Positions 17,017 through 24,994 of a stretch of DNA of 64,000 bases are shown here, piece after piece (positions within the stretch are counted from its first letter, which is position 1; every line of letters starts with the position of its first letter). The DNA is from Paenalicyclobacillus ferrooxydans (GTDB lineage Bacteria > Bacillota > Bacilli > Alicyclobacillales > Alicyclobacillaceae): the NCBI RefSeq assembly GCF_001399675.1, contig NZ_LJCO01000014.1, positions 1-64,000 on the forward strand. Direction: 5' to 3'. Made by a program: the position numbers and the translations under genes. The notes under the pieces were generated by a model. It had not been told where the DNA came from. It did not search any database and worked only from the letters and a program-made list of their open reading frames with translations.

Positions 17017-17288
17017 CTCTTACTCTTCAGATTGTGTGTATGAACATAGTCGCCGCGTGCCCAGTCAGTGCTTGCGTAACCGATGACCTGACCGTATTCA
17101 ACCACGTCCGCACCGTAGTTGAGGTTTTGCAAAGCAATCTTGTGTCCAAGCGGAACGCCCTGCCTTGCAACCACTTCAACAGTTGAATTGTCATCCATGA
17201 AAACGCCTGTCACCGTTTCATTTGCTTCGATGTCCCGCGTGGCGACTCCGACAAAGTCCCCTTGCTTATGGATGAGGAACTTATGCAT
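17010..17288 (-). CDS. suyA: (2R)-3-sulfolactate sulfo-lyase small subunit (SAF domain)
   Basis: This 92-residue SAF-domain protein is the small subunit of the split UxaA/SuyAB lyase. It contains [42 protein letters not shown] and a C-terminal [10 protein letters not shown], the conserved tail of the family. GGAGGGGTGTCGC precedes the ATG. It is the first gene of the suyAB-comC-gntR unit, with its own promoter and a dyad operator upstream. Its stop overlaps the suyB start. Confidence 0.75.
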   Translation of the reverse strand: MHKFLIHKQGDFVGVATRDIEANETVTGVFMDDNSTVEVVARQGVPLGHKIALQNLNYGADVVEYGQVIGYASTDWARGDYVHTHNLKSKRW

Positions 17289-17321
17289 GCGACACCCCTC
17301 CGAAATAGAAGTAATAAGTAT

Positions 17322-17334
17322 GTGGTATTACCAC
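17322..17334 (-). promoter_or_regulatory. Candidate GntR operator of suyAB
   Basis: GTGGTATTACCAC is a 13-bp dyad (TGGT-N3-ACCA). It starts 9 bases past the -10 box of the suyA promoter, where a bound repressor would block initiation. A closely related site, GTGGTCATACC, lies at 19335-19345 before the transporter genes. Confidence 0.6.
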
Positions 17335-17342
17335 TTGATTTC

Positions 17343-17371
17343 ATTGTATGCCAGCCCAGATTGAAGATCAA
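17343..17371 (-). promoter_or_regulatory. Sigma-A-type promoter of suyAB
   Basis: On the minus strand TTGATC (17371-17366) and TACAAT (17348-17343) are separated by exactly 17 bases. The start point would be near 17336, about 50 bases before the suyA ATG. Confidence 0.7.
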
Positions 17372-17395
17372 TACAAATCATTCTCTTATTTTCAT

Positions 17396-18913
17396 TTATT
17401 CTGATATCGGCAACTGTGGACCTCTATTACCTCGAGGCAGTTTGGTTCGTGGAAAAGCATGTTCAAAGAATGTATCCAGGTAATCTGCCGAAACTGGCTG
17501 GGTCAAGTAGCTTACTACCGTAAAGACGATGAGGTTCGCAACCAAAGCCACCAAGCCAGCATTGATACCATGGAACGGATCGTTCTTGGTCAACACCAAG
17601 ACGGCGGCTATCACCCACCCCGTGATGATGCCTGTAAGGACCCCTTGTTTGGTGGCACGACGCCAGAATAACCCCCCAACGATGACAGCCGGGAACAACT
17701 GGGATATAAAGTCGTACGCTACAAGAAGAATCTGCACGATGAGTGACGGTGCGACGATGGTCAGAAACAATGCAATAATCGTGAGCGGAAAGACCAGCAC
17801 CCGCGTCAATGTGTACATAGACTTCTCCGTTGTGGTAGGTTTAAGCGCTTGCACCACGTTTTTCGCAATCAAGCTGCTAGAGGTCATAATGATCGGCCCG
17901 GCAGGGATGATTGCGGAGAGCATCGCAGCGATGGTAAAGAGAACCACAAACCATTCAGGGAACGTCTTCACCGCGAGCATCATCACCACGTTGTTCCCAT
18001 TGATATGTTTCGAGAAGCCGAGGATAACGACAGCACTCAGGCCAATTGTGATGACGGCGACTTTCACTAACTGATAGAACGGCATAAAGACAGACTGCAG
18101 TTTGAGTGTGCGGGGATTTTTAGCGGTAAAGGCAACACCGAACCACTGCGGCCACATCCACTGCCCAACCCCGTTCAAGAGGACCGTCGTGATGAGCCAC
18201 ATCACGCCAAGGTGCTTTGAAACGCCTGGCAACGTCAGATGGCTTGGAATCTGCTTGATGAAACTGCCGTACATGTGTCCGAAAGACCCGAAGTAATGGA
18301 ACGGGATCACGAAAAACATGACACCAATTGCGATAAACATCAGGATATCCTTAATGGCAGCCTGAATGGCATTGCCCTGAATACCACCGAAGAACACAGC
18401 CAAGGCCAGAATCAGGAAGCCAAGGACTTCAGACCAGGTGGTGCTAATCGCACCATGACCTATCACCTTGATGACGGCCTCAAGACCAGTGATGTTCAAA
18501 TCAATGTACGCAATCATAATGATGGCACTTGTCAAAGCAACAAACACGCCGAGCGGCTTACTTTGATAGCGACCTGCAACAAAGTCTGACTGCGTGACAT
18601 AACCAAAGCGCTTGCCAATGATCCAAATGGTCGGCAAGACGAGGAAGCCGATTGCGTACGCAACGTCATTCAATGCGACATTATAAAAGGCAGCCGATCC
18701 GTTCTTGTAGGCATACCCCGCCAGTCCTTCGAATGTAAACGCCGTGTAGATTTCGCTGCCGAGGAGAAACCAAACGAGAAAGGAACCCATCTTTCGTCCA
18801 CTGACCAACCAGCCCTCGATGTCCTTATTCCTTCCCCTGCCAAGAAACACCCCTAGCAACGCCACAAGGAAAACAACAACCAAACTGACACCAAGAACTA
18901 AAGCGGTATTCAT
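17396..18913 (-). CDS. Sodium:solute symporter (SSS family)
   Basis: This membrane carrier of 505 residues has about thirteen hydrophobic segments. SSS features are GWLVSGRKMGSFLVWFLLGS at residues 34-53, GYVTQSDFVAGRY, and an ILSAIIPAGPI-type sodium-site helix (here LSAIIPAGPIIMTSSSL). It resembles the monocarboxylate (MctP-like) branch. It follows directly on the DUF3311 gene (stop and ATG adjacent), a usual pairing. Lying just upstream of suyAB and sharing a related operator, it is the likely importer of the locus substrate. Confidence 0.85.
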   Translation of the reverse strand: MNTALVLGVSLVVVFLVALLGVFLGRGRNKDIEGWLVSGRKMGSFLVWFLLGSEIYTAFTFEGLAGYAYKNGSAAFYNVALNDVAYAIGFLVLPTIWIIGKRFGYVTQSDFVAGRYQSKPLGVFVALTSAIIMIAYIDLNITGLEAVIKVIGHGAISTTWSEVLGFLILALAVFFGGIQGNAIQAAIKDILMFIAIGVMFFVIPFHYFGSFGHMYGSFIKQIPSHLTLPGVSKHLGVMWLITTVLLNGVGQWMWPQWFGVAFTAKNPRTLKLQSVFMPFYQLVKVAVITIGLSAVVILGFSKHINGNNVVMMLAVKTFPEWFVVLFTIAAMLSAIIPAGPIIMTSSSLIAKNVVQALKPTTTEKSMYTLTRVLVFPLTIIALFLTIVAPSLIVQILLVAYDFISQLFPAVIVGGLFWRRATKQGVLTGIITGWVIAAVLVLTKNDPFHGINAGLVALVANLIVFTVVSYLTQPVSADYLDTFFEHAFPRTKLPRGNRGPQLPISE

Positions 18914-19150
18914 TTAGCTCCCCTCCGTCCAGTGAATCGGATCGTTTTGCGGATTATGCCGTCGGTCGTAGATGTACAGTAACCCCAACGCTACGGGATT
19001 TAAGAGCGGAACGAGCACGTACCAAGCGTACAAGAATGGCATCCCAAGGATCGTCGGATGGATCCGATTGGCGAACAGTGCTACTGCTCCAAGATAGAGC
19101 AAGAGGATGACAATGACCGTAACTACCCAGGCAGTGATAGACCTTTTCAC
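18914..19150 (-). CDS. DUF3311 small membrane protein, symporter partner
   Basis: This protein of 78 residues has two hydrophobic segments (about 5-30 and 37-58). A conserved PFLYAWYVLVPLLNPVALGLL stretch and a hydrophilic tail complete it. I chose the GTG at 19150 because GGGAGG lies 7 bases upstream; earlier in-frame starts lack a ribosome site. DUF3311 proteins are typically encoded immediately before SSS symporters, as here, and are thought to be accessory subunits. Confidence 0.8.
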   Translation of the reverse strand: MKRSITAWVVTVIVILLLYLGAVALFANRIHPTILGMPFLYAWYVLVPLLNPVALGLLYIYDRRHNPQNDPIHWTEGS

Positions 19151-19334
19151 AAAAATACCTCCCTTCATCTCACTGAAGGCGTTTTCAGTATGGTACAGCG
19201 GCGTTACCCCACGGCCCAACTGTGACAGACGGGACAAACCACCTCCTTTGCAACAACAAATGGCCACTTACCAGTCTTGCGATGTGGAGCGGAAGTCACG
19301 GAAACGTCATCAAATTCGTGCCTAACCTACCCAA

Positions 19335-19345
19335 GTGGTCATACC
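19335..19345 (-). promoter_or_regulatory. Candidate second operator of the sulfonate locus
   Basis: GTGGTCATACC matches the suyA dyad (GTGGTATTACCAC) in the left arm and most of the right arm. It lies about 185 bases before the DUF3311 gene, close to AT-rich promoter-like sequence. Confidence 0.45.
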
Positions 19346-19520
19346 TATTACGTACTATATCACAGGACATTATCCCAGTCATTAGATAATTAAATTATTT
19401 AAATTATTCACACTTATACATCAAGTGTAGTTAATTGGGTGTGCTTGTTCCCAGTTTGCACCTATTCGTCGACCGAATCCATCATTTAGCATTTTTGAAA
19501 GTCCCACAGGTGTGCACAAC

Positions 19521-19576
19521 AAAAAAGGACGTTCCTCGCATGATGTGCACTGCTCGCACCGCACACCAGGGACGTC
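19521..19576 (-). terminator. Probable terminator of dinB
   Basis: On the minus strand GACGTCCCT pairs with AGGAACGTC (one G-T pair) across a structured loop. It is followed by CTTTTTT. It lies about 65 bases past the dinB stop. Confidence 0.5.
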
Positions 19577-19641
19577 ACTTTGGTTTCGTTGAATCTCTCG
19601 ACTGGCCACCGGCCGGGGAGAATGTAGCAAACCAAATCACG

Positions 19642-20100
19642 TTACATTTGCGGAGGTTCCAACCCCATCTGACGCATGAGCAAGTTTACTTGACCATAGT
19701 GGTAAGCCTCGTGTTCAAACACACGGTGAAGGATCCAGTGAACCGTCGTTGTGCGCGGCTTACCGCGAAACCCCTCCCCCAGCGTGCGAACGGACTCTAG
19801 CTGTGCCTCGTCCATGGTATCTAGAAGTTGCAGCGTCTGACTGCGTGTGTAATGGAGGTAGTCAAGGATCTCTTGAATTGTTGGCAGTTCTGCTTTCCGT
19901 TTCAGGGGAACCTCAACATTCTGAATCACATAATGTATGAACCAGTCTTCTGATTGCGCAACGTGGCGCAGTGAGAAACCGATGGAGTTTTTTGAACCTG
20001 TCGCTTGCCACTCCAATTGCTCTTGTGTCAGTTTTGCGTACCGGTCAAAAAAAGAATCTCTCAGGTCATTACAGTAGGGAAAGTAACGTTTCACAGACAT
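19642..20100 (-). CDS. DinB-family four-helix metal protein
   Basis: This cytosolic protein of 152 residues is of the DinB/YfiT superfamily. The family groups putative metal-dependent thiol transferases and detoxification enzymes. The three metal-ligand His positions are in LRHVAQSEDW (first helix pair) and FEHEAYHYGQVNLL near the C-terminus. I chose the ATG at 20100 because GGAAGGTG lies before it. Longer versions run through a tandem repeat. Specific activity unknown. Confidence 0.8.
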   Translation of the reverse strand: MSVKRYFPYCNDLRDSFFDRYAKLTQEQLEWQATGSKNSIGFSLRHVAQSEDWFIHYVIQNVEVPLKRKAELPTIQEILDYLHYTRSQTLQLLDTMDEAQLESVRTLGEGFRGKPRTTTVHWILHRVFEHEAYHYGQVNLLMRQMGLEPPQM

Positions 20101-20124
20101 GAGATTCACACCTTCCGTTGGTTG

Positions 20125-20187
20125 TATAAGTCTTGTATCAGTTGGTTCTATAAGTTGGTTGTATAAGTTGGTTGTATAAATTGTAAT
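20125..20187. repeat. 13-bp tandem repeat upstream of dinB
   Basis: Copies of ATAAGTTGGTTGT follow each other with a 13-base period (two exact copies from about 20152). Decayed copies lie on the dinB side (GTATCAGTTGGTTCT and similar). The array occupies the dinB leader region. Confidence 0.75.
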
Positions 20188-20299
20188 GCCTGTCAATGAA
20201 CAACAGATTGTACCGCCTGTCTAGAATGCCGCTTTATGCACACCAGCAGTTCCTTAAGAATCGCTCACCGTCCCTCGTATGGAGGGTGGCGAAACAGCC

Positions 20300-20335
20300 A
20301 AAAGAACGCAGGGGGAACGGGTCCCTGCGTTCTTT
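20300..20335 (-). terminator. Terminator of the MFS transporter gene
   Basis: AAAGAACGCAGGG pairs with CCCTGCGTTCTTT around a short loop. The flanking A and T runs on both sides make it usable from either strand. It starts about 20 bases past the MFS stop codon. Confidence 0.8.
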
Positions 20336-20355
20336 GTCAGCTCGAAGAGAACGGA

Positions 20356-21666
20356 TTAGTCTGGCAAGACGTCGCCCTTTGTCTCAAGCGCTGCAGGAAT
20401 GACCAGCAGTCCAATGATAAAGGCAATTGCGGTTAACGCCACCGGCGTACCCAGCGTTCCCATGCCCTTTACCATCGCTCCAATCAGGAATGTGACGGCA
20501 GCACCGACGAAGCGGCCAATTGATGTTGTAAATGCAAAGGCGGATGCGCGCACCTCAGTGCGGTATTGCTCTGGCAGCCAAAGGCTAAACATTGCAAAGT
20601 TTCCACCGCCAAAACCAAGGAAGAACAGGACCACAATGAACGGTGCCAAACCGTGGGACAGGTAGAACGCCCAACCAAACGACAGCACAATGGCGACGAC
20701 CATAATCGCAAAGTAAACAGCAAGCGCTTTCTTCCGTCCGATGCGCTCAGCAAGCGGCGGGAGTGCAATACAACCAAGGATAGTACCTATCGACAGGATA
20801 CCAGTTCCAATCGAAGACATATGAACGGCTCCGGTCGCTGACATGCCAGCCTTCTTTGCCAGGTCAATAATTGCAGTCGGCTCATACACTGTACCAGCCC
20901 ACAACCCAATGATGGCAACTGTCAGGAGAATCGAGTTGATCCAGGTACGTTTACGGTACTCGGGTGTAAACAATGCAGCCAATGTCTTGCGTTTTTGCGC
21001 TTTACGCTCTGCAGCCTTCACAGCTTTCTTCCACTTATCCGGCTCTTTGACACCCACTAACACCCAGAATGACACAAGGGCAGGAACGAGTCCGAACATG
21101 AACATCGGGCGCCAACCGAAGTGCGCACCCACCGTGTAATTGAGTGCAGCAGCGAGAAAGAATCCAGCGTAGTAACCTGTTTGCAGGTAACCGGCACCCA
21201 TTTTCCGCCTGTCCTCTGGCCATGATTCCGAAACAAAGGTTCCTGCCATGGACCATTCACCGCCAATACCGACGCCGGCAAGGAGGCGGAATACAGCCAA
21301 CTCCCAGATGTTCTGAGCAAAAGCACTAAGGAATGTAAAGAGTGCGTAAACAAGAATCGTTGCCATCAGAGCTTTCGCACGACCAAACTTGTCTGCAATC
21401 GGTCCCCACAGGAATGATAAGCCCCACCCGATGAGGAATAAGGCAAACATGATGGATCCACCAAAACCAATGTTTCCAGCCGTAGCTGCAATGCCGGAGC
21501 GCGGCAATAACTCTTTCATCGCCGGGGCGAGAACTAACGCGTAAATGACAGAGTCCATACCGTCAAGCATCCATCCAAACCACGCCGCCCAAAATCCATT
21601 GATTTGGTGACGGTTCAGTTTGGATTTCGGTTGGAAATCCGTCCGTGTAGACATCGGAACACTCAT
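20356..21666 (-). CDS. MFS transporter, aromatic/sialic acid:H+ symporter type
   Basis: This 12-helix major facilitator protein of 436 residues has the GPIADKFGRAKAL loop 2-3 signature and GVGIGGEWSMAGTFVSESWP in helices 4-5. The latter is typical of the metabolite:H+ symporter group that includes ShiA, NanT-like and benzoate-type carriers. AAAGGAGATG precedes the ATG. It lies downstream of the CoA-transferase gene in the same direction but has its own dyad operator upstream. It probably imports the organic acid handled by the CoA-transferase/hydratase pair. Confidence 0.85.
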   Translation of the reverse strand: MSVPMSTRTDFQPKSKLNRHQINGFWAAWFGWMLDGMDSVIYALVLAPAMKELLPRSGIAATAGNIGFGGSIMFALFLIGWGLSFLWGPIADKFGRAKALMATILVYALFTFLSAFAQNIWELAVFRLLAGVGIGGEWSMAGTFVSESWPEDRRKMGAGYLQTGYYAGFFLAAALNYTVGAHFGWRPMFMFGLVPALVSFWVLVGVKEPDKWKKAVKAAERKAQKRKTLAALFTPEYRKRTWINSILLTVAIIGLWAGTVYEPTAIIDLAKKAGMSATGAVHMSSIGTGILSIGTILGCIALPPLAERIGRKKALAVYFAIMVVAIVLSFGWAFYLSHGLAPFIVVLFFLGFGGGNFAMFSLWLPEQYRTEVRASAFAFTTSIGRFVGAAVTFLIGAMVKGMGTLGTPVALTAIAFIIGLLVIPAALETKGDVLPD

Positions 21667-21766
21667 ACTATTTTTTCATCTCCTTTTATTAACTCTTCAA
21701 GCGCTATTGAAAATATTCAAATCACATTTGGGTATCTTGCTGCATGTGGTAAAACCTGGTCCTGCT

Positions 21767-21783
21767 TGGTTGTCATACAACCA
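21767..21783 (-). promoter_or_regulatory. Candidate operator before the MFS gene
   Basis: TGGTTGTCATACAACCA is a perfect dyad with 7-bp arms and a 3-base centre, about 100 bases before the MFS start. TTGT-N3-ACAA is the usual form of VanR-type GntR sites, so the GntR protein at 24104-24799 is a candidate ligand. Confidence 0.55.
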
Positions 21784-21824
21784 GGTACGGTCACCTCCTT
21801 CAGGAAAACTTCATGTGACCTTCG

Positions 21825-22997
21825 TCAATCCGCAGTGTGAATTTTTACAGATTTGGTCAATGCGGTTGCGTCGAGTTGAAACTCATGGAGTATTTCTTCA
21901 CTGTGTTCCCCAAGCAAAGGCGGCGGCGATACTGACTCGTCATCGTCAGAGACGCCGTGGTATTTTATGGGCGTTGCTACCATCTGGATCACATCAGCTC
22001 GAGGATGCTCCGCCTCGATGACCATCTGCCGCTCCTGAATCGCGGGGTCGGCATAGATATCAGAAAAGCGATTGATGGGTCCGCAGGGGATATTCGCTTC
22101 AGTAAATCGTACAACCCATTCGCGGACAGTATGCTTGGAAAACTCAGACTCCAGAATCGGAATCAGCTCGTCTCGATTTGAGACTCTGTCTGGATTGGTT
22201 GCAAATCGTGGGTCGTTCGTAAGCTCCGCTCTTCCAATCACGTCACAGCACTTGGCCCATAGCTTGTCATTTCCGACAGCGAGGTTAAAGTGTCCATCCA
22301 TGGCCGGGAAAGATTGATAGGGGCAAATGTTGGGGTGCATGTTTCCGAGCGGTCTCGGGTTGTTTCCTGTCGCAAAGAAGTTCCCTGCCTGGTAGGTCTG
22401 CCACGAGAGCATCGTTTCAAGCAACGATACGTCAACCCACTGCCCTTTTCCGGTGAGTGCCCGCTGATGCAGCGCCGTCAAAATACCAATGATAGCCCAC
22501 ATACCGGTACCGACATCGGCCAGCGAATACCCGCCCTTCAGTGGATGTCCACCGGGATCCCCCGTGACAGACATAAAGCCGCTCATGCCCTGTGCTATCA
22601 AGTCATATCCCGGTGTGGTTCGATAGGGGCCAGTTTGGCCAAAACCAGAGATCGATGCCAGGATAATATCCGACTTGATTTTCTGCAGTTCCGCAAAACT
22701 AAACCCAAGCCTGTCCAGCGTTCCGGGTTTGAAATTTTCAACCACCACATCGGCTTTTTCAATCAACCCTCGTAACGCTGTTTTTCCTTCCTCTGACTTC
22801 AGGTCGAGCACGATACTGCGCTTGTTTCGGTTCACACTGAGGAAATAGCTGCTCTCCCCATTGATAAACGGCGGTCCCCAAGTCCTAGTATCGTCGCCCC
22901 CAGGCGGCTCGACTTTAATCACATTTGCTCCCATGTCTGCAAAGTACATGGTGCAGTAAGGTCCACTCAAAATCCTCGTCAAATCCACAATGACCAA
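21825..22997 (-). CDS. CaiB/BaiF family CoA-transferase
   Basis: This type III CoA-transferase of 390 residues moves CoA between a donor acyl-CoA and a carboxylic acid. It opens with VDLTRILSGPYCTMYFADMG and continues with KVEPPGGDDTR, SVNRNKRSIVLDLKS and VVVENFKPGTLDRLG, the family core. The catalytic Asp lies in GYDLIAQGMSG. The only start in reach of a standard codon is TTG at 22997, which has no ribosome site. A CTG at 23015 has GGAAGGAG 9 bases upstream and gives a more typical N-terminus. It precedes an MFS gene and follows an enoyl-CoA hydratase. Confidence 0.88.
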   Translation of the reverse strand: MVIVDLTRILSGPYCTMYFADMGANVIKVEPPGGDDTRTWGPPFINGESSYFLSVNRNKRSIVLDLKSEEGKTALRGLIEKADVVVENFKPGTLDRLGFSFAELQKIKSDIILASISGFGQTGPYRTTPGYDLIAQGMSGFMSVTGDPGGHPLKGGYSLADVGTGMWAIIGILTALHQRALTGKGQWVDVSLLETMLSWQTYQAGNFFATGNNPRPLGNMHPNICPYQSFPAMDGHFNLAVGNDKLWAKCCDVIGRAELTNDPRFATNPDRVSNRDELIPILESEFSKHTVREWVVRFTEANIPCGPINRFSDIYADPAIQERQMVIEAEHPRADVIQMVATPIKYHGVSDDDESVSPPPLLGEHSEEILHEFQLDATALTKSVKIHTAD

Positions 22998-23160
22998 GTC
23001 GCTAAGATGTTTCAGAGTGATACACTCCTTCCCCTGGTGTCTCGTACATAAAGCGCGTCACCGTCACAACTGCCCAAGCAAAATTGTAAACGCATACATA
23101 CAGACTAATAGAAACATTCAATCATTGTTACCAAAAAAGTCCGTTCAGTCAATAGGGTTT

Positions 23161-23925
23161 CTATCGGAAGCGCGCGATGCGCTTTTCATTAAAGGCACTG
23201 ACACCTTCCACAAAATCAGCTTCGTCTACCCAATCTCCAACTTTCGGATGGGTCTCTGTGAGCACTGACCGTACACTCTCTTTGACCGCCGACATCGATG
23301 CTTTTGACTGGCCGAGGATTGACCGCGCAATCGCGAAAGCCCTTTCGTCCAGTTCATCTTCAGTCACAAGCTCATTGAGCAACCCGAGGCGAAGCGCAGT
23401 CTCAGCGTCATACCGTTTTGCCGTGTAGACCATTTCCTTGGTACGGCTTGGACCAAGGTGATTGATCATGCGCCGGATGAACGGCGGTTGCAGTGTAATG
23501 CCGAGTTTACCGACGGGCATCCCGAAACTGGCGTGCTCCGACCCTATCCGTAGATCGCATGCCAGCGTGAGTACGAAGCCAGCTCCAAACGCAGGTCCGT
23601 TGACGACAGCAATCGTAGGAATCTTGAGGCTTTCCACTGCATGAATGGCCCGTTCCATCTGCTCAAACGCCAGGTTGGCCTGTGGTCCGGTCAGGGTTGC
23701 AAATTCCTTGATGTCACTCCCTGCTGTAAAATCCCGTCCACTTCCACGCAGAATGAATAATTCCACTTTTGCAGGCAGATTGGTGCACCAGTCCTCCAGT
23801 TGCTTCCACATGCTTTGCGTCAACGCATTTCGTCGATCCGGTCTGTCGAAAGTGACAATCCCAATCCGTCCCGAGGTTTGCAAACGCATGCTGCTCTCTT
23901 CCAAGCGACTCACCACGACTCGCAT
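23161..23925 (-). CDS. Enoyl-CoA hydratase/isomerase family protein
   Basis: This crotonase-fold enzyme has 254 residues. Oxyanion-hole segments are visible at FTAGSDIKEFA and VNGPAFGAGFVLTLACDLRI, followed by ASFGMPVGKLGIT. The family hydrates or isomerises acyl-CoA double bonds, but crotonase folds cover many reactions. The ATG at 23925 has GGAGGTGATGAA before it; longer readings to 24045 lack support. With the CoA-transferase downstream it may form a short acid-degradation route. A 14-bp palindrome lies just upstream. Confidence 0.88.
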   Translation of the reverse strand: MRVVVSRLEESSMRLQTSGRIGIVTFDRPDRRNALTQSMWKQLEDWCTNLPAKVELFILRGSGRDFTAGSDIKEFATLTGPQANLAFEQMERAIHAVESLKIPTIAVVNGPAFGAGFVLTLACDLRIGSEHASFGMPVGKLGITLQPPFIRRMINHLGPSRTKEMVYTAKRYDAETALRLGLLNELVTEDELDERAFAIARSILGQSKASMSAVKESVRSVLTETHPKVGDWVDEADFVEGVSAFNEKRIARFR

Positions 23926-23942
23926 TTCATCACCTCCATGTA

Positions 23943-23956
23943 GATTGTCGACAATC
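23943..23956 (-). promoter_or_regulatory. Perfect 14-bp palindrome upstream of the hydratase gene
   Basis: GATTGTCGACAATC lies 18 bases before the hydratase ATG, overlapping its leader. It contains a TTGT/ACAA dyad like the site before the MFS gene, and the two sites may share one GntR regulator. Confidence 0.5.
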
Positions 23957-24103
23957 AACGTAGACATTATCTCAATGTTATATTTTAGCGTCAATACTCT
24001 GAACATTGATTTTATCGGTATCTTTACGCAAGCTCTGTCATTCATGTGCTTGCCCTTTATCCGCAGGTGATAAGGTCATGACAGACTCGGTTGCCACGGT
24101 GCA

Positions 24104-24799
24104 TCATGCTCCGTCGCTTGTCTGCTCGCGGGCTTGCAAAGCTCGGTCCTTCCCGTGCGTTACATTGTTGACCAAACGCTCTTTGGCCAGAACAAAGTCC
24201 CCCACTTCCATTGCATCGACGATTCCCTTGTGCTCTTCGTATGATGTACGCATATCGTGCGCTTCTTGGGTCGAAGCCTGGAGCAGGATGATAAAGACGT
24301 TGTTCAACTGATGGTAAATCCGCCACAAAATCTGGTTTTTACCCAGTTCAAACAGCAACTGATGGAACACGTCATTCAGTTCTGCGTACTCATCCGAATT
24401 CGCCTCACTCAAGGCCACTTCCATCCGTTCCAGCACACGCCGAAACTTTTGGCTGCAAGTGTCATTCCAAGCCTTTTGCAACTGGTCTATGGCCAGACAC
24501 TCAAGGCCAATCCGAACGTCGTACAATTCATGGACTTCCTTTTCCTCATAGGCACGGACCACTGTCCCTCGTCGAGGCAGCCGTTCGACCAGGCCTTCGA
24601 GTTGTAACAGGTAAAGAGCCTCCCGTACCGGAGCACGGCTGGTATGGAACACCTTTGCCAACTCTTCTTCCTTCAGACGCTGACCTGTGACATACTCACC
24701 TTCAAAAATCTGACGCGCAATTTGCTCGGAGATTTGCACAGGCAACGACTGACCAAACTCGGGTTGTTCAAAGAGCGATGGAAACTCGCGAAACGCCAT
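24104..24799 (-). CDS. GntR-family regulator, FCD type
   Basis: This transcription regulator of about 231 residues has a winged helix (LKEEELAKVFHTSRAPVREAL, about residues 40-60) followed by an FCD helical domain (ALSEANSDEYAELNDVFHQLLFE and EEHKGIVDAMEVGD carrying the metal-ligand positions). AAAGGGTG precedes the ATG at 24799. It is the first gene upstream of the hydratase and CoA-transferase on the same strand and probably controls them. TTGT/ACAA dyads at 23943 and 21767 are candidate sites. Confidence 0.85.
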   Translation of the reverse strand: MAFREFPSLFEQPEFGQSLPVQISEQIARQIFEGEYVTGQRLKEEELAKVFHTSRAPVREALYLLQLEGLVERLPRRGTVVRAYEEKEVHELYDVRIGLECLAIDQLQKAWNDTCSQKFRRVLERMEVALSEANSDEYAELNDVFHQLLFELGKNQILWRIYHQLNNVFIILLQASTQEAHDMRTSYEEHKGIVDAMEVGDFVLAKERLVNNVTHGKDRALQAREQTSDGA

Positions 24800-24907
24800 C
24801 TGATTCACCCTTTCACGACATTGTGGGTCCATCTGCAAGTGAGTTACATTCGATTCAGTCTATCAAAATCCTTCTGACCGCTCCGACCACCCACGAGGTC
24901 CAAATGT

Positions 24908-24913
24908 TATAAT
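24908..24913 (+). promoter_or_regulatory. TATAAT -10 box before the P-loop gene
   Basis: TGTTATAAT contains a perfect TATAAT with a TG extension, about 80 bases before the ATG at 24995. No good -35 box is seen at the right distance. Confidence 0.5.
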
Positions 24914-24994
24914 GCTCTCGTTGACGTCACGCGCACGGTGATAACCAAATGCCATATCCGATGATTCTACAGTCAAGGTCTTGGAGGCTTGCTC

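Larger units (their letters stand above)
19151..19641. other. Intergenic region, symporter promoter and dinB terminator
   Basis: It contains an AT-rich stretch (19377-19425), a dyad related to the suyA operator (19335-19345), and a hairpin followed by T residues that suits the dinB transcript (19521-19576). A cysteine-rich frame at 19421-19630 lacks a ribosome site, and I do not call it. Confidence 0.6.

Noticed and set aside
15853-17288. Altronate dehydratase (uronate pathway) as the identity of the split lyase
   Set aside because: No uronate isomerase, mannonate dehydratase or KDG kinase genes are nearby, altronate dehydratase is normally a single chain, and the two dehydrogenases fit sulfolactate better. 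Not fully excluded.
19421-19630. Cys-rich 69-codon minus-strand ORF
   Set aside because: CEQCTSC is suggestive of a metal knuckle, but the TTG start has no ribosome site and the region holds the dinB terminator.
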